A stretch of DNA of 64,000 nt, from contig NZ_CP035490.1 in the NCBI RefSeq assembly GCF_004135205.1, positions 2,497,501-2,561,500 of the forward strand, written 5' to 3'. The translations under genes and the position numbers were made by a program. Positions 33,773 to 45,113 of this stretch are shown in pieces; the first letter of the stretch is position 1, and the number at the start of each line of letters is the position of its first letter. Under the pieces are notes generated by a model. It searched no databases and was not told where the DNA came from. It was given only the letters and a program-made list of their open reading frames with translations. The stretch comes from Hahella sp. KA22 (GTDB lineage: Bacteria > Pseudomonadota > Gammaproteobacteria > Pseudomonadales > Oleiphilaceae).

Positions 33773-35404
33773 GTGACTACTGTGTCAAACCTGAGTATTC
33801 GCTGGAAAATTCAAATCGCATTCTTTGCCGTGGCGGTGGTGACTATTATTTACAACCGCACTCTCGCGGCGGTGGAGTTACAGGCGCTCATTGATCTGGC
33901 GGAAAGCCGTCAGGTGGCGGCGACGACCATCGCCGCCATGCAAGAAGAATATCGCTCATTCATGTTCAATGCGATTTGGGAGTCCAGCCTGCAGTTTCTG
34001 GTTCAGTTCGCCGTCATTTTTGTCCTGGGCAACTATTTTGTGCGCCCGATTCTGGCGTTGACCAAGTCGCTGAAGTCTGTGGAAAAAGGCGACTTCACTA
34101 TCGAAGTGGAAATCACCAGCGAAGACGAAATCGGACAGTTGGGCCGTCAGTGCAATCAGATGCTGGCGACCTTGAACCGGGTGATCGCCAGCGTGAATGA
34201 CTGCTCCGTACATATGGGGCAGTCCGCGTATCAGATCGCCGCCGTCGCCCGGGAGATTGAACGCATCAGTCAGGCGGAAGCGACCCGTTCAGAAGAGGTG
34301 AATGACGCCACGGAAAGTCTGCATCGGATATCCGAGAAGGTGATGGAAATCGCCCAGACCAATCGGGATGAGGCGATCAAGTCCGAGCAAAGCAGCACGG
34401 AAGGCATCGCCCTGGTTCAGGAAGTGCTCGACCTGCTGGTGCGCTTGGCGGAAGAGATTCGCAGCGCCGCCAGTCAGGTGTCCAGTCTGCAGTCCTCGGT
34501 GGGCACCATCGTAACCGCCTTGAAAGATATTCTGGAGATCGCCGATCAGACCAACTTACTGGCTCTCAATGCGGCCATTGAGGCGGCGCGGGCGGGAGAG
34601 CAGGGGCGCGGCTTTGCGGTGGTGGCGGATGAAGTGAGAGCGTTATCCCACCGAACCGCCGAGTCAGCGGAAGAGGTCTCACGCATTATTAACGATCTTG
34701 ATCAGAACGTAACCACCAGCTGTAATACTATGTCGCGACTGGTGGATGAAGTGCAGTCCAATCGTGGCAAGGCGGAGCGCACCCGGGGCATCATCAGCGA
34801 TCTGGAAGTGCATGTGAAAGGCTTTGTCGGCAGCTCGGAAGAAATATTCAGCAATGTGGAGACCCAGCTGAATCAGTTCTCCGCCCTGGAGACGACCTTG
34901 TCCTGTCTGTTTGAAACCTTGCGGGAAAACAGCGCCAAGATCGGCAATACCGCCAACATCAGCGACTCGCTGTTCGGTTTGACGCAACGACTTGATCACG
35001 AATTATCCGGGTTGGATTTCCGGCGACAGAAAGCGGCTGAGGTCAAAACCAAGGACTCGGAAAGAAGGGCGGCGCCAAGGGTGGAAGGGACGCTGCTGGT
35101 GCGTATTGAGTCGGACGGCGGCGGCAGTGAAGGATTGAGTCAGGACGTCAGCGAGACGGGCATGAATCTGGTGGTGAAAGAATACTATGACGTGGGAGAT
35201 CGGCTGGTGTTGTCGATTCGTCTGCCGAGCCGGGATCAGAACCGTTACGATCAACAGCAACCGGTGGCGGTCAACGCCAAAGTGGTTTGGAGAAAAACGG
35301 AAAGCCAGGGACGTTATCGTTACGGCGTGCACTTCATCGATATGAGTCAATCCTCTGCGAGCTATGTGAAAGAGTGCTGTGAATTTTATAAGCATGTCGC
35401 CTGA
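33773..35404 (+). CDS. methyl-accepting chemotaxis protein with C-terminal PilZ domain
   Basis: 543 aa. Two membrane segments (about 10-27 and 73-90) flank only ~45 residues, so there is no real periplasmic sensor domain. A HAMP domain follows ([20 protein letters not shown]). The signalling hairpin tip is near 255-300 ([20 protein letters not shown]). The last ~110 residues are a PilZ domain with RAAPR (RxxxR) and DVSETG (DxSxxG), the c-di-GMP-binding motifs. Start is GTG 33773 with GACGGAA upstream; a second GTG follows three codons later. It likely links c-di-GMP to chemotaxis or motility control. Confidence 0.88.
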   Translation: MTTVSNLSIRWKIQIAFFAVAVVTIIYNRTLAAVELQALIDLAESRQVAATTIAAMQEEYRSFMFNAIWESSLQFLVQFAVIFVLGNYFVRPILALTKSLKSVEKGDFTIEVEITSEDEIGQLGRQCNQMLATLNRVIASVNDCSVHMGQSAYQIAAVAREIERISQAEATRSEEVNDATESLHRISEKVMEIAQTNRDEAIKSEQSSTEGIALVQEVLDLLVRLAEEIRSAASQVSSLQSSVGTIVTALKDILEIADQTNLLALNAAIEAARAGEQGRGFAVVADEVRALSHRTAESAEEVSRIINDLDQNVTTSCNTMSRLVDEVQSNRGKAERTRGIISDLEVHVKGFVGSSEEIFSNVETQLNQFSALETTLSCLFETLRENSAKIGNTANISDSLFGLTQRLDHELSGLDFRRQKAAEVKTKDSERRAAPRVEGTLLVRIESDGGGSEGLSQDVSETGMNLVVKEYYDVGDRLVLSIRLPSRDQNRYDQQQPVAVNAKVVWRKTESQGRYRYGVHFIDMSQSSASYVKECCEFYKHVA

Positions 35405-35598
35405 AGGAGGCGTAAATGCGGATGGTCGGTAAACGGTCATAAAAATATCAAACGCTGTTCATCTGGTTATGGCAGGCTGGCGCCACAATAGGAAACGTCG
35501 ATAGGTATAAGCTCGCGCGTGAAGCCGGTCATCCGAAAGTTAAGTTTTATTCCCCGCCGGTCCGTGCCAATATGAGACGTCAACTAGGGGAGACGAAC

Positions 35599-36243
35599 AT
35601 GTCAACGAAAAATAGGCGGCAGCAAACCCTGGGTGAAGAGATCGTAAACGCTTTGACTCATGGCATTGGAGCTGTGGTGAGCGTTTCAGCAGTCACGTTG
35701 TTGATCGTCTTCGCCAGTCTGCAGGAGGATCCATGGAAGATCGTGGGCGTGTCCATATATGGCGGCGCGCTGATTTTGTTGCTGTTGGCGTCCACCCTGT
35801 ACCACGGCGTACAGCACCCGCGGGCGAAATTCTTTTTAAATCTGTTTGATCACTGTGCTATCTATCTGCTCATCGCGGGCACTTATACGCCGTTTTTGCT
35901 GGTGAATCTGCGCGGCGTTTTGGGGTGGAGCATGTTCGGCGTGGTGTGGGGGCTGGCTCTGGTGGGCATTGTCTGCAAGCTTTGCTTCCACGGACGATTC
36001 AAAACCATCCACCTGTTTAACTATCTGGTCATGGGCTGGGTCGGTATTGTGGCGGCGCCAGAGTTGATGGAGAGTTTGTCCAGTAACGCATTCGCCATGA
36101 TCATCGCTGGCGGGCTGGCTTACACCATTGGCGTATTCTTCTACGTTTGGGACCGCTTTCCCTATGCCCATTCGATCTGGCATCTATTCGTGCTGGGCGG
36201 CAGCACCTGTCACTACATCGCTGTCTATAACGGCGTTCTGTAA
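35599..36243 (+). CDS. trhA: TrhA/hemolysin III family membrane protein (PAQR fold)
   Basis: 214 aa from ATG 35599, which has a GGGGAGA ribosome site; an ATG 27 bases upstream is less likely. Seven hydrophobic segments. PAQR metal-site motifs are visible: THGIG early, STLYHGVQH, NLFDHCAIY and the C-terminal HSIWHLFVLGGSTCHY. Known: bacterial members affect membrane lipid homeostasis; the hemolysin name is historical. No operon partner on either side. Confidence 0.9.
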   Translation: MSTKNRRQQTLGEEIVNALTHGIGAVVSVSAVTLLIVFASLQEDPWKIVGVSIYGGALILLLLASTLYHGVQHPRAKFFLNLFDHCAIYLLIAGTYTPFLLVNLRGVLGWSMFGVVWGLALVGIVCKLCFHGRFKTIHLFNYLVMGWVGIVAAPELMESLSSNAFAMIIAGGLAYTIGVFFYVWDRFPYAHSIWHLFVLGGSTCHYIAVYNGVL

Positions 36244-36269
36244 AAACAAGGCGTAGCTGAGCTGCGCCT
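36243..36269 (-). terminator. rho-independent terminator of the dioxygenase gene
   Basis: AGGCGTAGC (36249-36257) / GCTGCGCCT (36261-36269), 9 bp with one G-T pair and a TGA loop. On the - strand it is followed by TTTTT (36242-36246). It lies 21 bases past the - strand stop at 36291. Confidence 0.65.
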
Positions 36270-36290
36270 CGACTTTACCCATCTATCGCA

Positions 36291-37058
36291 CTAAACGAAT
36301 TCGTAGCTTCCCATGTACAGAGACTGATATGTGTAGGACGCGTGCAGTCTTTGCGCATATTGTCCGTGACTGGCCCCGGCGGCGATAAACAGCGGCGTCA
36401 GATGCTCGTCGGTGGGGTGCGCCTGCACCGCGTTGGGAGCGGAGCGGCGATATTCGAATAACGCTTCCCAGTCATTCTGCGCCAGCTTTTCCTCCAGCCA
36501 GGCGACGAACTCCTGCGCCCACCTCGGCGGCGCCGCTTCATTGGGGCCAATTTCCCGCAGATTATGGGTCACTGAGCCGGACCCCATAATGGCGACTCCC
36601 TGTTCGCGCAAGGGCGCCAGCGTTGCGCCGAGTTCAAATAACTGCCGCGGCGAGAATCGGCGCGGCAGACTGATCGCGACCACAGGGACGCCGCCTTCCG
36701 GGTCCATCAGGCTGAGCGGAGCCCAGACCCCATGGTCCAATGCTTGTGATGTGGCGATCTGCGGCGATAGCGGCGCCAGCGTCGCCAGGACCTGATCATT
36801 CAGTTTGTCGCTGCTGACGGGCGACCAGCGATACCTGTACAGCGCCTCTGGAAAACCGTAGAAGTCATACTGGATATGCGCTGGCGCGGTGACGTTCACT
36901 GTCAGAGCCTCTGTGCGCCAATGGGGTGAAATCGCCACGACGCCTTGTAAATCCGTCAGGCGCGCATTCAACCCGCGCAAGAAGCGGTGGGCGGGCGCTT
37001 CGGCATGAACGATCAAGTCCGGCGATCCGTGAGAAATAAACCAGGATGGCGCTTTCAT
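36291..37058 (-). CDS. LigB-type extradiol dioxygenase (DODA/YgiD family)
   Basis: 255 aa. Class III extradiol ring-cleavage fold, non-haem iron or zinc. Seen: SWFISHGSPDLIV with the metal His near residue 10, VAISPHWRTEAL with the second His, DHGVWAPLSLM with the substrate-site His, and GSGSVTHNLREI. Length and order match the DOPA 4,5-dioxygenase-like YgiD family. Same strand as the DoxX-like gene 134 bases upstream; a partial copy of the dispersed repeat lies between. Probably controlled by the divergent LysR gene beyond doxX. Confidence 0.85.
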   Translation of the reverse strand: MKAPSWFISHGSPDLIVHAEAPAHRFLRGLNARLTDLQGVVAISPHWRTEALTVNVTAPAHIQYDFYGFPEALYRYRWSPVSSDKLNDQVLATLAPLSPQIATSQALDHGVWAPLSLMDPEGGVPVVAISLPRRFSPRQLFELGATLAPLREQGVAIMGSGSVTHNLREIGPNEAAPPRWAQEFVAWLEEKLAQNDWEALFEYRRSAPNAVQAHPTDEHLTPLFIAAGASHGQYAQRLHASYTYQSLYMGSYEFV

Positions 37059-37096
37059 GGCGATCTCCTCATATCTAACAGTACGCGATTAATACG

Positions 37097-37127
37097 GCGG
37101 ACAAATAACGTTCTTCTATTTGTCCGC
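37097..37127. repeat. dispersed hairpin repeat, partial copy
   Basis: Perfect 11-bp stem GCGGACAAATA (37097-37107) / TATTTGTCCGC (37117-37127) with a 9-base loop containing TTCTT. It corresponds to the first hairpin of the repeats at 30878 and 43155. The other three hairpins are missing or decayed here (CCACAGGCTCAGCGC follows). Confidence 0.7.
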
Positions 37128-37192
37128 AAACCACAGGCTCAGCGCATTCAGGCGTCTGTTTATCAACAGCTCGGCGCTTATCAAGCTCAGGA

Positions 37193-37630
37193 TCAAGACT
37201 GGTGTAATGCGGCGCGATGAGCGGACTTCCCGCTGACAAGGTCGCGCAAGGAGAAAGCGCCGTCACCCAACAGGGCCTGCACCAGCGATGCGGCTAACAA
37301 AAATGCAGGATACTCCCAACCGCCGCCCTCAGCGCTGAACGCCCACCCATTGGCGCCGTGCACAAAAACGATGGCGCCCAGCAGAATTGGCGTCAACGCC
37401 AGAGCCACCCACTGTGTGCGATAGCCGATAATCAGCAAAGCGCCGCCGCCCAGCTCGGCCATGATGGCGAGGTAGGCGAACCAGCCGGGAAGGCCCAGTG
37501 ACCCGAAAAATCCGGCGGTCCCGGCGGGAGTGAACACCAGCAGTTTCAACAAACCGTGAGCGAGAAACATTACACCCAGAGACAGGCGCAACAGTAAAGC
37601 AGCGTAGGGGGCGGTAGAGGTATTAATCAT
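37193..37630 (-). CDS. DoxX family membrane protein
   Basis: 145 aa with four membrane segments (LLLRLSLGVMFLAHGLLKL; FGSLGLPGWFAYLAIMAELGG; VALALTPILLGAIVF; ALLGDGAFSLRD end). The motifs AHGLLKL and LGGGALLIIGYRT.W are typical of DoxX/YphA proteins, thought to take part in quinone-linked redox or thiol stress. It starts the - strand unit that continues to the LigB-like gene, divergent from the LysR gene across 127 bases. Confidence 0.85.
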   Translation of the reverse strand: MINTSTAPYAALLLRLSLGVMFLAHGLLKLLVFTPAGTAGFFGSLGLPGWFAYLAIMAELGGGALLIIGYRTQWVALALTPILLGAIVFVHGANGWAFSAEGGGWEYPAFLLAASLVQALLGDGAFSLRDLVSGKSAHRAALHQS

Positions 37631-37696
37631 GACTGTTACTCCGAAAATGTTTATTGGGTTAAGTTGTGAACAGTATGATTTCTCTTTTAATGGCTA

Positions 37697-37740
37697 ACAA
37701 TTGATCGTATTGTGACAACACTGTTAACGATACATTAACA
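37697..37740. promoter_or_regulatory. candidate LysR operator pair
   Basis: Two inverted repeats in the doxX/lysR gap: ACAAT-N7-ATTGT (37697-37713) and TGTTAA-N7-TTAACA (37722-37740). Their centres are about 26 bases apart. LysR proteins typically use such paired dyads (T-N11-A type) near divergent promoters. Confidence 0.5.
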
Positions 37741-37757
37741 ATGGCGTTGTTCCTGTT

Positions 37758-38666
37758 ATGGATACTGTGACTTCAATGAAGGCGTTTTGCGCGGTGGTGC
37801 AGGAGGGTGGATTTTCCGCCGCCGGCAGGAAACTGAATTTATCCAAAGTGCTGGTGAGCAAATACGTTGGGCAATTAGAGGACCGACTAGGAGCCCGACT
37901 GTTTCATCGCACCACCAGGAAGGTCAGGTTGACGCCGACCGGCGAGGCGTATTATTTGCGCGTCACGCCCTTGTTGCATGAACTGGATGACATCGAAGCG
38001 CGAGTGCGGGATGAACACGGCGAGCCGGAAGGCCTGCTGCGCGTCGCGGCGCCTACCTCGTTCGCGGAAATTCACTTGATGCCGCTTGTCGCTGTCATGC
38101 TGGATAAGCACCCGGGGCTGACGCTTGATATACGCTTGGCGGATCGTTATGTGGATTTGCTAGAGGAGCAGGTGGATCTGGCTGTGCGCATTGGCCACCT
38201 GCAGGACAGCAGTCTGGTGGCGCAAAAACTCGCGGATATTCCTATTGTCTGGTGCGCCAGCGCAACCTATCTGGAGCGTCAGGGAACGCCGCAGATTCCT
38301 GAGGATCTGATGCGGCACAGAGTGGTCTTCGACAGCAATTACAGCGGAGGCGACTACTGGCCCGTGGCGCAGGAAGGCGGCGTTGCGCGGTTGCCTTTAC
38401 ATAAGCGCGTCAGCGTCAACAGCGCGCGAGCGGCGAAAGAACTGGCGCTCGCCGGTATGGGGCTGGCGCGTCTGCCGGCCTTCGTTATCGGCGATGAGCT
38501 GGCGTCCGGGAAATTACGCCCGGTGTTGCAGGAATACTGGCCGGAGGCGTCCGCTGTTTATGCGGTTTATCCCCATCGCAGACATCTGTCCGCGCGGGTG
38601 AGACTGTTCGTGGAGGAGGCTAAAGCTTATTTCAGTACCAATCCGCCGACTCCTCCCTTAGTATGA
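37758..38666 (+). CDS. LysR family transcriptional regulator
   Basis: 302 aa. N-terminal winged HTH at 1-60 (MKAFCAVVQEGGFSAAGRKLNLSKV...VSKYVGQLEDRLGARLFHRTTR) and a periplasmic-binding-like effector domain from about residue 90 (LRVAAPTSFAEIHLMPLVAVML and QVDLAVRIGHLQDSSLVA), the CrgA/YhaJ-like subgroup. Divergent from doxX/ligB-like genes, which it probably controls through the inverted repeats between them. Effector unknown. Confidence 0.9.
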   Translation: MDTVTSMKAFCAVVQEGGFSAAGRKLNLSKVLVSKYVGQLEDRLGARLFHRTTRKVRLTPTGEAYYLRVTPLLHELDDIEARVRDEHGEPEGLLRVAAPTSFAEIHLMPLVAVMLDKHPGLTLDIRLADRYVDLLEEQVDLAVRIGHLQDSSLVAQKLADIPIVWCASATYLERQGTPQIPEDLMRHRVVFDSNYSGGDYWPVAQEGGVARLPLHKRVSVNSARAAKELALAGMGLARLPAFVIGDELASGKLRPVLQEYWPEASAVYAVYPHRRHLSARVRLFVEEAKAYFSTNPPTPPLV

Positions 38667-38817
38667 TTGCCCGTTCAAGGGCGAACTTTGCTTATACAAT
38701 GGTCGTACGTAGTTTTATCTATGATACGACTTGAATAAAAAATGCCGAAAAAAATAACTGTTAACCAGGATCACACAATTAAATAACAAAGATCGCAAAC
38801 CAAGATAGAGGGAGTTT

Positions 38818-40770
<1,953 letters not shown>

Positions 40771-40793
40771 TCCAGGCTTTTGAAATGACAACG

Positions 40794-40829
40794 AAGCCCC
40801 TCCGCCGTCAGGCGCGAGGGGCTTTTTTT
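40794..40829 (+). terminator. rho-independent terminator of acs
   Basis: AAGCCCCTC (40794-40802) / GAGGGGCTT (40816-40824) with a 13-base loop and a T-run to 40829. It lies 23 bases past the acs stop. Confidence 0.9.
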
Positions 40830-40899
40830 GTTCCCGCCGGATAATCCGGGCTAGAATAGCCGCCTGTTTTTATCGAGCTTTCCACTGGAACAACCGCTT

Positions 40900-41163
40900 A
40901 TGCGCACTTTTAAGTTGTACGGAACCCTTGGCTGCCATTTATGCGATGTGGCGGAAGAGGTGATCAACGATGTGCTGGAAGCCAATCCTGACGCATTGAA
41001 CTTTATCACCCTCACGAAGGTCGATATCAGCGACAGTGATAATTTGATGACGACGTACGCCGAGCGTATTCCGGTGCTCGCCTGCGCGGAGACACAGGCG
41101 GAACTGGCCTGGCCCTTCGATCATCAGGCGTTTGTGAATTTCCTGAATCAGAACCTGAGGTAA
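40900..41163 (+). CDS. glutaredoxin-like protein (DUF836)
   Basis: 87 aa, thioredoxin fold. Seen: KLYGTLGCHLCDVAEEVI with a CHLC active-site pair at 12-15 and ERIPVLAC with the cis-Pro typical of the fold. The Cys after it could form a second thiol. Known family members are small thiol oxidoreductases of unclear partner. It lies 2 bases before yaaA, so the two are one operon; YaaA limits peroxide damage, which fits a redox role. Confidence 0.85.
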   Translation: MRTFKLYGTLGCHLCDVAEEVINDVLEANPDALNFITLTKVDISDSDNLMTTYAERIPVLACAETQAELAWPFDHQAFVNFLNQNLR

Positions 41164-41165
41164 AG

Positions 41166-41936
41166 ATGCTGATTGTTGTATCTCCAGCCAAAACGCTGGA
41201 TTACGAAACCCCCGTACCCACCACTGAGAATACACAACCACGATTTCTTTCCCAGAGCGCTGAGCTGGTGGATATCCTCAAGCAGCAGGAGCCCTGGCGC
41301 TTGAGTGAATTGATGAGCATCAGCGATGAATTGGCGACACTGAACGCCAACCGTTATCACTCCTGGTCGTTGCCGTTCGACAGCAACAACGCCAGACAAG
41401 CGCTATTCGCCTTTAAGGGTGACGTTTACACCGGCCTCGACGCCTATAGCTTGAGCCAGGACGCCATAAGCAATGCGCAGCGTCAGTTACGCATTCTGTC
41501 GGGTCTGTATGGGGTTTTACGTCCGTTGGACCTGATGCAGCCTTATCGTCTGGAGATGGGGACGCGTCTGCAAAATCCCCAAGGCGCGAATCTGTATCGT
41601 TTCTGGGGCGATACATTGACCCAGTCGCTCAACGAAGAAGCGAGGGAGACAGGGGCGGATGTGTTGATCAATCTCGCCTCCAATGAATACTACAAGGCGG
41701 TGAATGAGAAGAAGCTTGCCGTACCGGTGATTACGCCCGTGTTCCTGGACATGAAAGGCGGCAAATATAAGGTTGTCAGCTTCTGGGCGAAAAAGGCGCG
41801 GGGCATGATGACCCGCTACATATTGGAAAATCGTTTGCAGCGACCTGAAGATATCAAAGGCTTTGATACGGACGGCTATCGCTACAATCCTGCGCTGTCC
41901 GACGGCGCGCAATGGGCGTTTACCCGGGATCACTGA
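41166..41936 (+). CDS. yaaA: peroxide stress protein YaaA
   Basis: 256 aa, standard length. Known to lower free iron and protect DNA and protein under peroxide stress. Seen: MLIVVSPAKTLDYETP, the family start, AFKGDVYTGLDA, LRILSGLYGVLRPLDLMQPYRLEMG, LINLASNEYYKAV and ARGMMTRYI. Starts 2 bases after the glutaredoxin-like gene. Confidence 0.94.
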   Translation: MLIVVSPAKTLDYETPVPTTENTQPRFLSQSAELVDILKQQEPWRLSELMSISDELATLNANRYHSWSLPFDSNNARQALFAFKGDVYTGLDAYSLSQDAISNAQRQLRILSGLYGVLRPLDLMQPYRLEMGTRLQNPQGANLYRFWGDTLTQSLNEEARETGADVLINLASNEYYKAVNEKKLAVPVITPVFLDMKGGKYKVVSFWAKKARGMMTRYILENRLQRPEDIKGFDTDGYRYNPALSDGAQWAFTRDH

Positions 41937-41996
41937 GCGAAGCGTTCGGGGCGTCGCCAGGGAAACAACGAATCTTAATGACATGAGCTGATCCAC

Positions 41997-43121
41997 GTGA
42001 GTGAAAAGACCACCAAACCTAAACGAGAAATTCTGTTTACCCTGATCTCCGTTATGATCGCTGTTGCGGTGGGGCTGGCAGGCGTTGAGTTCGCGCTGGG
42101 CTATCTGTCGAAACAGGCCGCCGCCAGTGAAAAAATGGACCCGGGACTTCTGCAATACGACGCCCAGTTGGGGTGGCGACTGGGGCGAAGCTGGAGCGGG
42201 ACCCACGAGCACCAGGACTTCAAGGTGCATTATCAGACCAATCCATTGGGGTTGCGCACGCCGGTTTCCACTTTGTCGGCGGATAAAAAAGTGGCGGTGG
42301 TAGGCGATAGCTTCGTATTTGGTCTGGGCGTTAATGATGGCGAGACCTTTACGGATCTGTTGAACGAGCGCAGCCCGGAGTGGCGTTTCGCCAATTTTGG
42401 AACGCCGGGCTATAGCACCGACCAGGAGTTACTGCTGTACCGGGATTTGGTGAGCAAATTCAAGCCAACCAAGACGCTGTTGGTGGTCTATCTGGGCAAT
42501 GATCTACTGGATAATCGTCTTGCGTACCCCTTGCAGGCGATATACGGCAAGCCCTTCTTTGCATTGAACAGCGGTGAGCTGGAGCTGCGTAATTCGCCTG
42601 TGCCGCAAGCGCCGAAGCCGGCTGGGTATCCTTATACATTCTCCAGTGAAATGACCCGAGGGCTGCCGGAGGCCGCCTGGAAAAGCAGTCTGCGTTCTTT
42701 GCATATCGGACAGCGGCTGTTGGCTTTGATGGATGATCCTGAGCAATATCGTCCACACTTTGCCGAGAAATTCGAACCAGACCTGCAACTGATGCAGGCT
42801 CTGGTGAGCGCGATGCGCAAAGAGGCGGAAACCGTCGGCGAAGGGGATAACGCATTCATGGTCGCGTTGCTGCCGGGACGCTCTTATATTGCTCAAACCC
42901 GCTCTTTGCCAGCCTATTATCAGGAATTTGTCCGCGGCGCTCTGAGGCGACAGTTTGAAGCGATGGGCATACCGGTTCTGGACGTGGCGGAGGAACTGAG
43001 CGCGCAGGCGCAACAGGGCGAGGGGGATTGGTATCATCCAAATGAAGGGCACTTTACCCCCGCCGGCCATAAAGTGGTTGCGGACATACTCTGGAAGAGC
43101 CTGCAGGGGCGGTTGCAATAA
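41997..43121 (+). CDS. membrane-anchored SGNH-family hydrolase
   Basis: 374 aa from GTG 41997. One N-terminal membrane segment (ILFTLISVMIAVAVGLAGVEFAL), so the catalytic part is periplasmic. Seen: VAVVGDSFVFGLGV, block I with nucleophile Ser105; FGTPGYSTDQEL (block II Gly); VVYLGNDLLDN (block III GND); and DWYHPNEGHFTPAGH with catalytic D344/H347. This is a GDSL/SGNH esterase or acyltransferase fold of the AlgX/DltD-like type, often acting on polysaccharide O-acetyl groups. Substrate unknown. 60 bases after yaaA. Confidence 0.78.
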   Translation: MSEKTTKPKREILFTLISVMIAVAVGLAGVEFALGYLSKQAAASEKMDPGLLQYDAQLGWRLGRSWSGTHEHQDFKVHYQTNPLGLRTPVSTLSADKKVAVVGDSFVFGLGVNDGETFTDLLNERSPEWRFANFGTPGYSTDQELLLYRDLVSKFKPTKTLLVVYLGNDLLDNRLAYPLQAIYGKPFFALNSGELELRNSPVPQAPKPAGYPYTFSSEMTRGLPEAAWKSSLRSLHIGQRLLALMDDPEQYRPHFAEKFEPDLQLMQALVSAMRKEAETVGEGDNAFMVALLPGRSYIAQTRSLPAYYQEFVRGALRRQFEAMGIPVLDVAEELSAQAQQGEGDWYHPNEGHFTPAGHKVVADILWKSLQGRLQ

Positions 43122-43154
43122 CCAACAAGGTGATGGGCTATATATTAATCCGGG

Positions 43155-43255
43155 AGACAAATAGCTTCCTTCTATTTGTCTGCAACGACAGGGCCTGCAC
43201 AGGTCAGGCCCTGTCTCCCGCGGCTTGTCGCCGCGCAGGCGCGTCCATGCGCCTG
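43155..43255. repeat. dispersed four-hairpin repeat, copy 2
   Basis: Hairpins at 43155-43181 (AGACAAATAG / CTATTTGTCT, perfect), GACAGGGCCTG / CAGGCCCTGTC (within 43187-43215), CGCGGC / GCCGCG (within 43219-43235), and CAGGCGC / GCGCCTG (43236-43255). It lies between the SGNH gene and the DUF2788 gene. Here CGGGAGACA (43151-43159) can also pair with TGTCTCCCG (43212-43220), giving an alternative long-range fold. Confidence 0.85.
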
Positions 43256-43379
43256 GTGATTAACATGCCAATATCATTGCCATGTTAATAACATTGAGCT
43301 TTAGGCGGGCCGGTTCTTTGTCTGTTTACTTATTAACCTTGCTGCGTATAATGGGCCCCGAATTTGGGAGGAGAAATTT

Positions 43380-43580
43380 ATGTCCGTTGAGCAGTTTGAA
43401 AACCTGAGCCTGGTGGTTTTAATTTCGGTGTTGGTCGGTTTCATGGCCTTCATCATTTACGATTTGGCGAAGCGTTCCAAAGCAGGCAAGTTCGGTACTT
43501 TTATCCTGTTCACTGCTTTGGGACTGGGTGTCCTGGGCTTTGTGATCAAAACCGTTCTGGTTGAAGTGTTGAACGTCTAG
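43380..43580 (+). CDS. DUF2788 small membrane protein
   Basis: 66 aa with two membrane segments (LSLVVLISVLVGFMAFIIY and GTFILFTALGLGVLGFVIKTVLVEVL) joined by DLAKRSKAGKFG, the positively charged cytoplasmic turn of the DUF2788 family. A GGAGGAG ribosome site precedes ATG 43380. Ends before a strong terminator, so it is a single-gene unit. Function unknown. Confidence 0.85.
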   Translation: MSVEQFENLSLVVLISVLVGFMAFIIYDLAKRSKAGKFGTFILFTALGLGVLGFVIKTVLVEVLNV

Positions 43581-43595
43581 TCGTCACAGATTTGC

Positions 43596-43633
43596 AAAAA
43601 AGCCGCCCCGGAGCAATCCGCGGCGGCTTTTTT
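43596..43633 (+). terminator. bidirectional rho-independent terminator
   Basis: AAAAAAGCCGCC (43596-43607) / GGCGGCTTTTTT (43622-43633), 12-bp stem. It can end both the + strand DUF2788 gene and, in part, the - strand LacI gene that stops at 43687. Confidence 0.9.
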
Positions 43634-43686
43634 AATGCTCTTGCACTCTGCTTTTCTGGAGAAGAAGCGTGCAGAGTGGAGGTGGG

Positions 43687-44721
43687 TTAACAGGATTCCC
43701 GCACTACCAGCTGCGCTGTCAGCAAACGATTATTGCTGGTGTCTCCTTTCAGAACCGCCTGTGCGGCCAGACGCCCTTTGGCGACGCTGGGCTGATGGAC
43801 TGTCGTCAGGCTGGGACGCCAGTGCGCGGCGTCGGGAATATCGTCGAATCCAACGACTTTAACGTCGTCGGGAACTTTGAAGCCCAGGTCCAGGCTGGCC
43901 TGGATCGCGGCCAAAGCGAGACGGTCGCTCATGCACAGTAGAATGCGCGGACGCGGACTGGCGGATAAGGCTTCGCGAGCAGCCTGATAACCGTTCTGGA
44001 AGTTGCTGTCAGGGGTGTGCCAGATCATATCCGGACGGATGTGTCGGTCCATGGCTTCTGCGGCGGCAAGATAGCCGTTGAGGCGGCGTCTTGAAATCGA
44101 TATCTCATCCCCAAACATCTCGGCGTCTTTAATGCGCTGCACTTCATTTATGTTGAGCAGGCGCAGGCCGATAATAGCCGCCTCGCCGTCTGAGCGCTTA
44201 AAGGCGTGTTCCGCGCTTTCGCGAGCGCCGCTGAAATTATCCACATTGATGGAGGCATGGCTTTCGCCGAGATCGAAGTCGACGGTGATCAGCGTTTTCT
44301 GTTGCTGGAGAATGCGCTCTACGATGCTTTCGTCATTGGGGCGGCCGTACATGATAAAGGCGTCGGGGACGGACTCAATGGAGCGGTGCTTGTAATAATC
44401 CGCGCGGGTAGGCAGCAGGAACATGTTGACGCCATTACTGTCGAATACCTCGGCGACGCCTTGCAGGAACTGGCTGGCGACAGGATCGGTAAAGTTAAAA
44501 TGCAATCGGTCCGCCACCATGACGCCAATAATGCCGCTGGTGCCGCGACGCAGGCTGGCGGCTGTGGCGTTAGGGCCGTTGTAGCCCAGTCGCAAACATT
44601 CTTTGAGGATGTGGCTCCTCAACTTGGCCGATAGTTGATCCGGCCGGTTATAAGCGTTGGATATGGTCGCGGTTGATACACCCAGCTCCGACGCCACATC
44701 TTTCAAGGTCAATTTCTTCAC
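43687..44721 (-). CDS. LacI family transcriptional regulator
   Basis: 344 aa from GTG 44721, with AAGGAG 6 bases upstream. HTH at residues 4-23 ([22 protein letters not shown]) is the LacI head; the hinge region and a periplasmic-binding-like domain follow ([71 protein letters not shown]). It lies next to a polysaccharide-degradation cluster. LacI-type palindromes occur before the chitinase (46431) and GH16 gene (48899), so it is the obvious candidate regulator. Effector unknown. Confidence 0.9.
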   Translation of the reverse strand: MKKLTLKDVASELGVSTATISNAYNRPDQLSAKLRSHILKECLRLGYNGPNATAASLRRGTSGIIGVMVADRLHFNFTDPVASQFLQGVAEVFDSNGVNMFLLPTRADYYKHRSIESVPDAFIMYGRPNDESIVERILQQQKTLITVDFDLGESHASINVDNFSGARESAEHAFKRSDGEAAIIGLRLLNINEVQRIKDAEMFGDEISISRRRLNGYLAAAEAMDRHIRPDMIWHTPDSNFQNGYQAAREALSASPRPRILLCMSDRLALAAIQASLDLGFKVPDDVKVVGFDDIPDAAHWRPSLTTVHQPSVAKGRLAAQAVLKGDTSNNRLLTAQLVVRESC

Positions 44722-45113
44722 GGTTGCTCCTTGTTATTCGTCGCCGTCGTTCGGCAGGTTTTAATAAACATTCCACTTCCTTGTATGTTGATGAGTCCGG
44801 TTCGGCCCCTCGTGAGGGCATTCGGATAAATAGAGGGTCCTGTCGCACAAGGGGTACAGCGCGACATGGCGGCATAGGGAGTCTAATTGGCTGGAAATTT
44901 ATGTCCACTAATTTTGCGGCGAAAATTAGGTATTTTTACGTAAAAAGTGAAAGTATAGCGTAGTTTGTGCAGATAAACTTGTATTGTGGGAAAATTGTTA
45001 ACGAGTGTTCACTTTTTTTTGGGGGTGACTATAATGCGCGTCCCTTTTGTTGTTCTCCTCATTTTCGAGGAGGTTCCTTTGTAGTTTTGGGAAGTTCCCA
45101 TCAAGGTAGTTTC
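44722..45113. other. 392-base intergenic region, lacI to beta-barrel gene
   Basis: Clearly AT-rich from about 44900 on. Holds the ribosome site of lacI, a sigma-70 promoter (45008-45035) and the leader of the beta-barrel gene. No other gene seen; an in-frame extension of the beta-barrel ORF upstream of 45114 is not protein-like. Confidence 0.5.
45008..45035 (+). promoter_or_regulatory. sigma-70 promoter of the beta-barrel gene
   Basis: TTCACT (45008-45013), 16-base spacer, TATAAT (45030-45035, perfect -10). The leader to ATG 45114 is about 72 bases. Confidence 0.65.

Noticed and set aside
43141-43270. Integron attC site
   Set aside because: Imperfectly similar hairpins, but the conserved RYYYAAC and GTTRRRY ends are absent.
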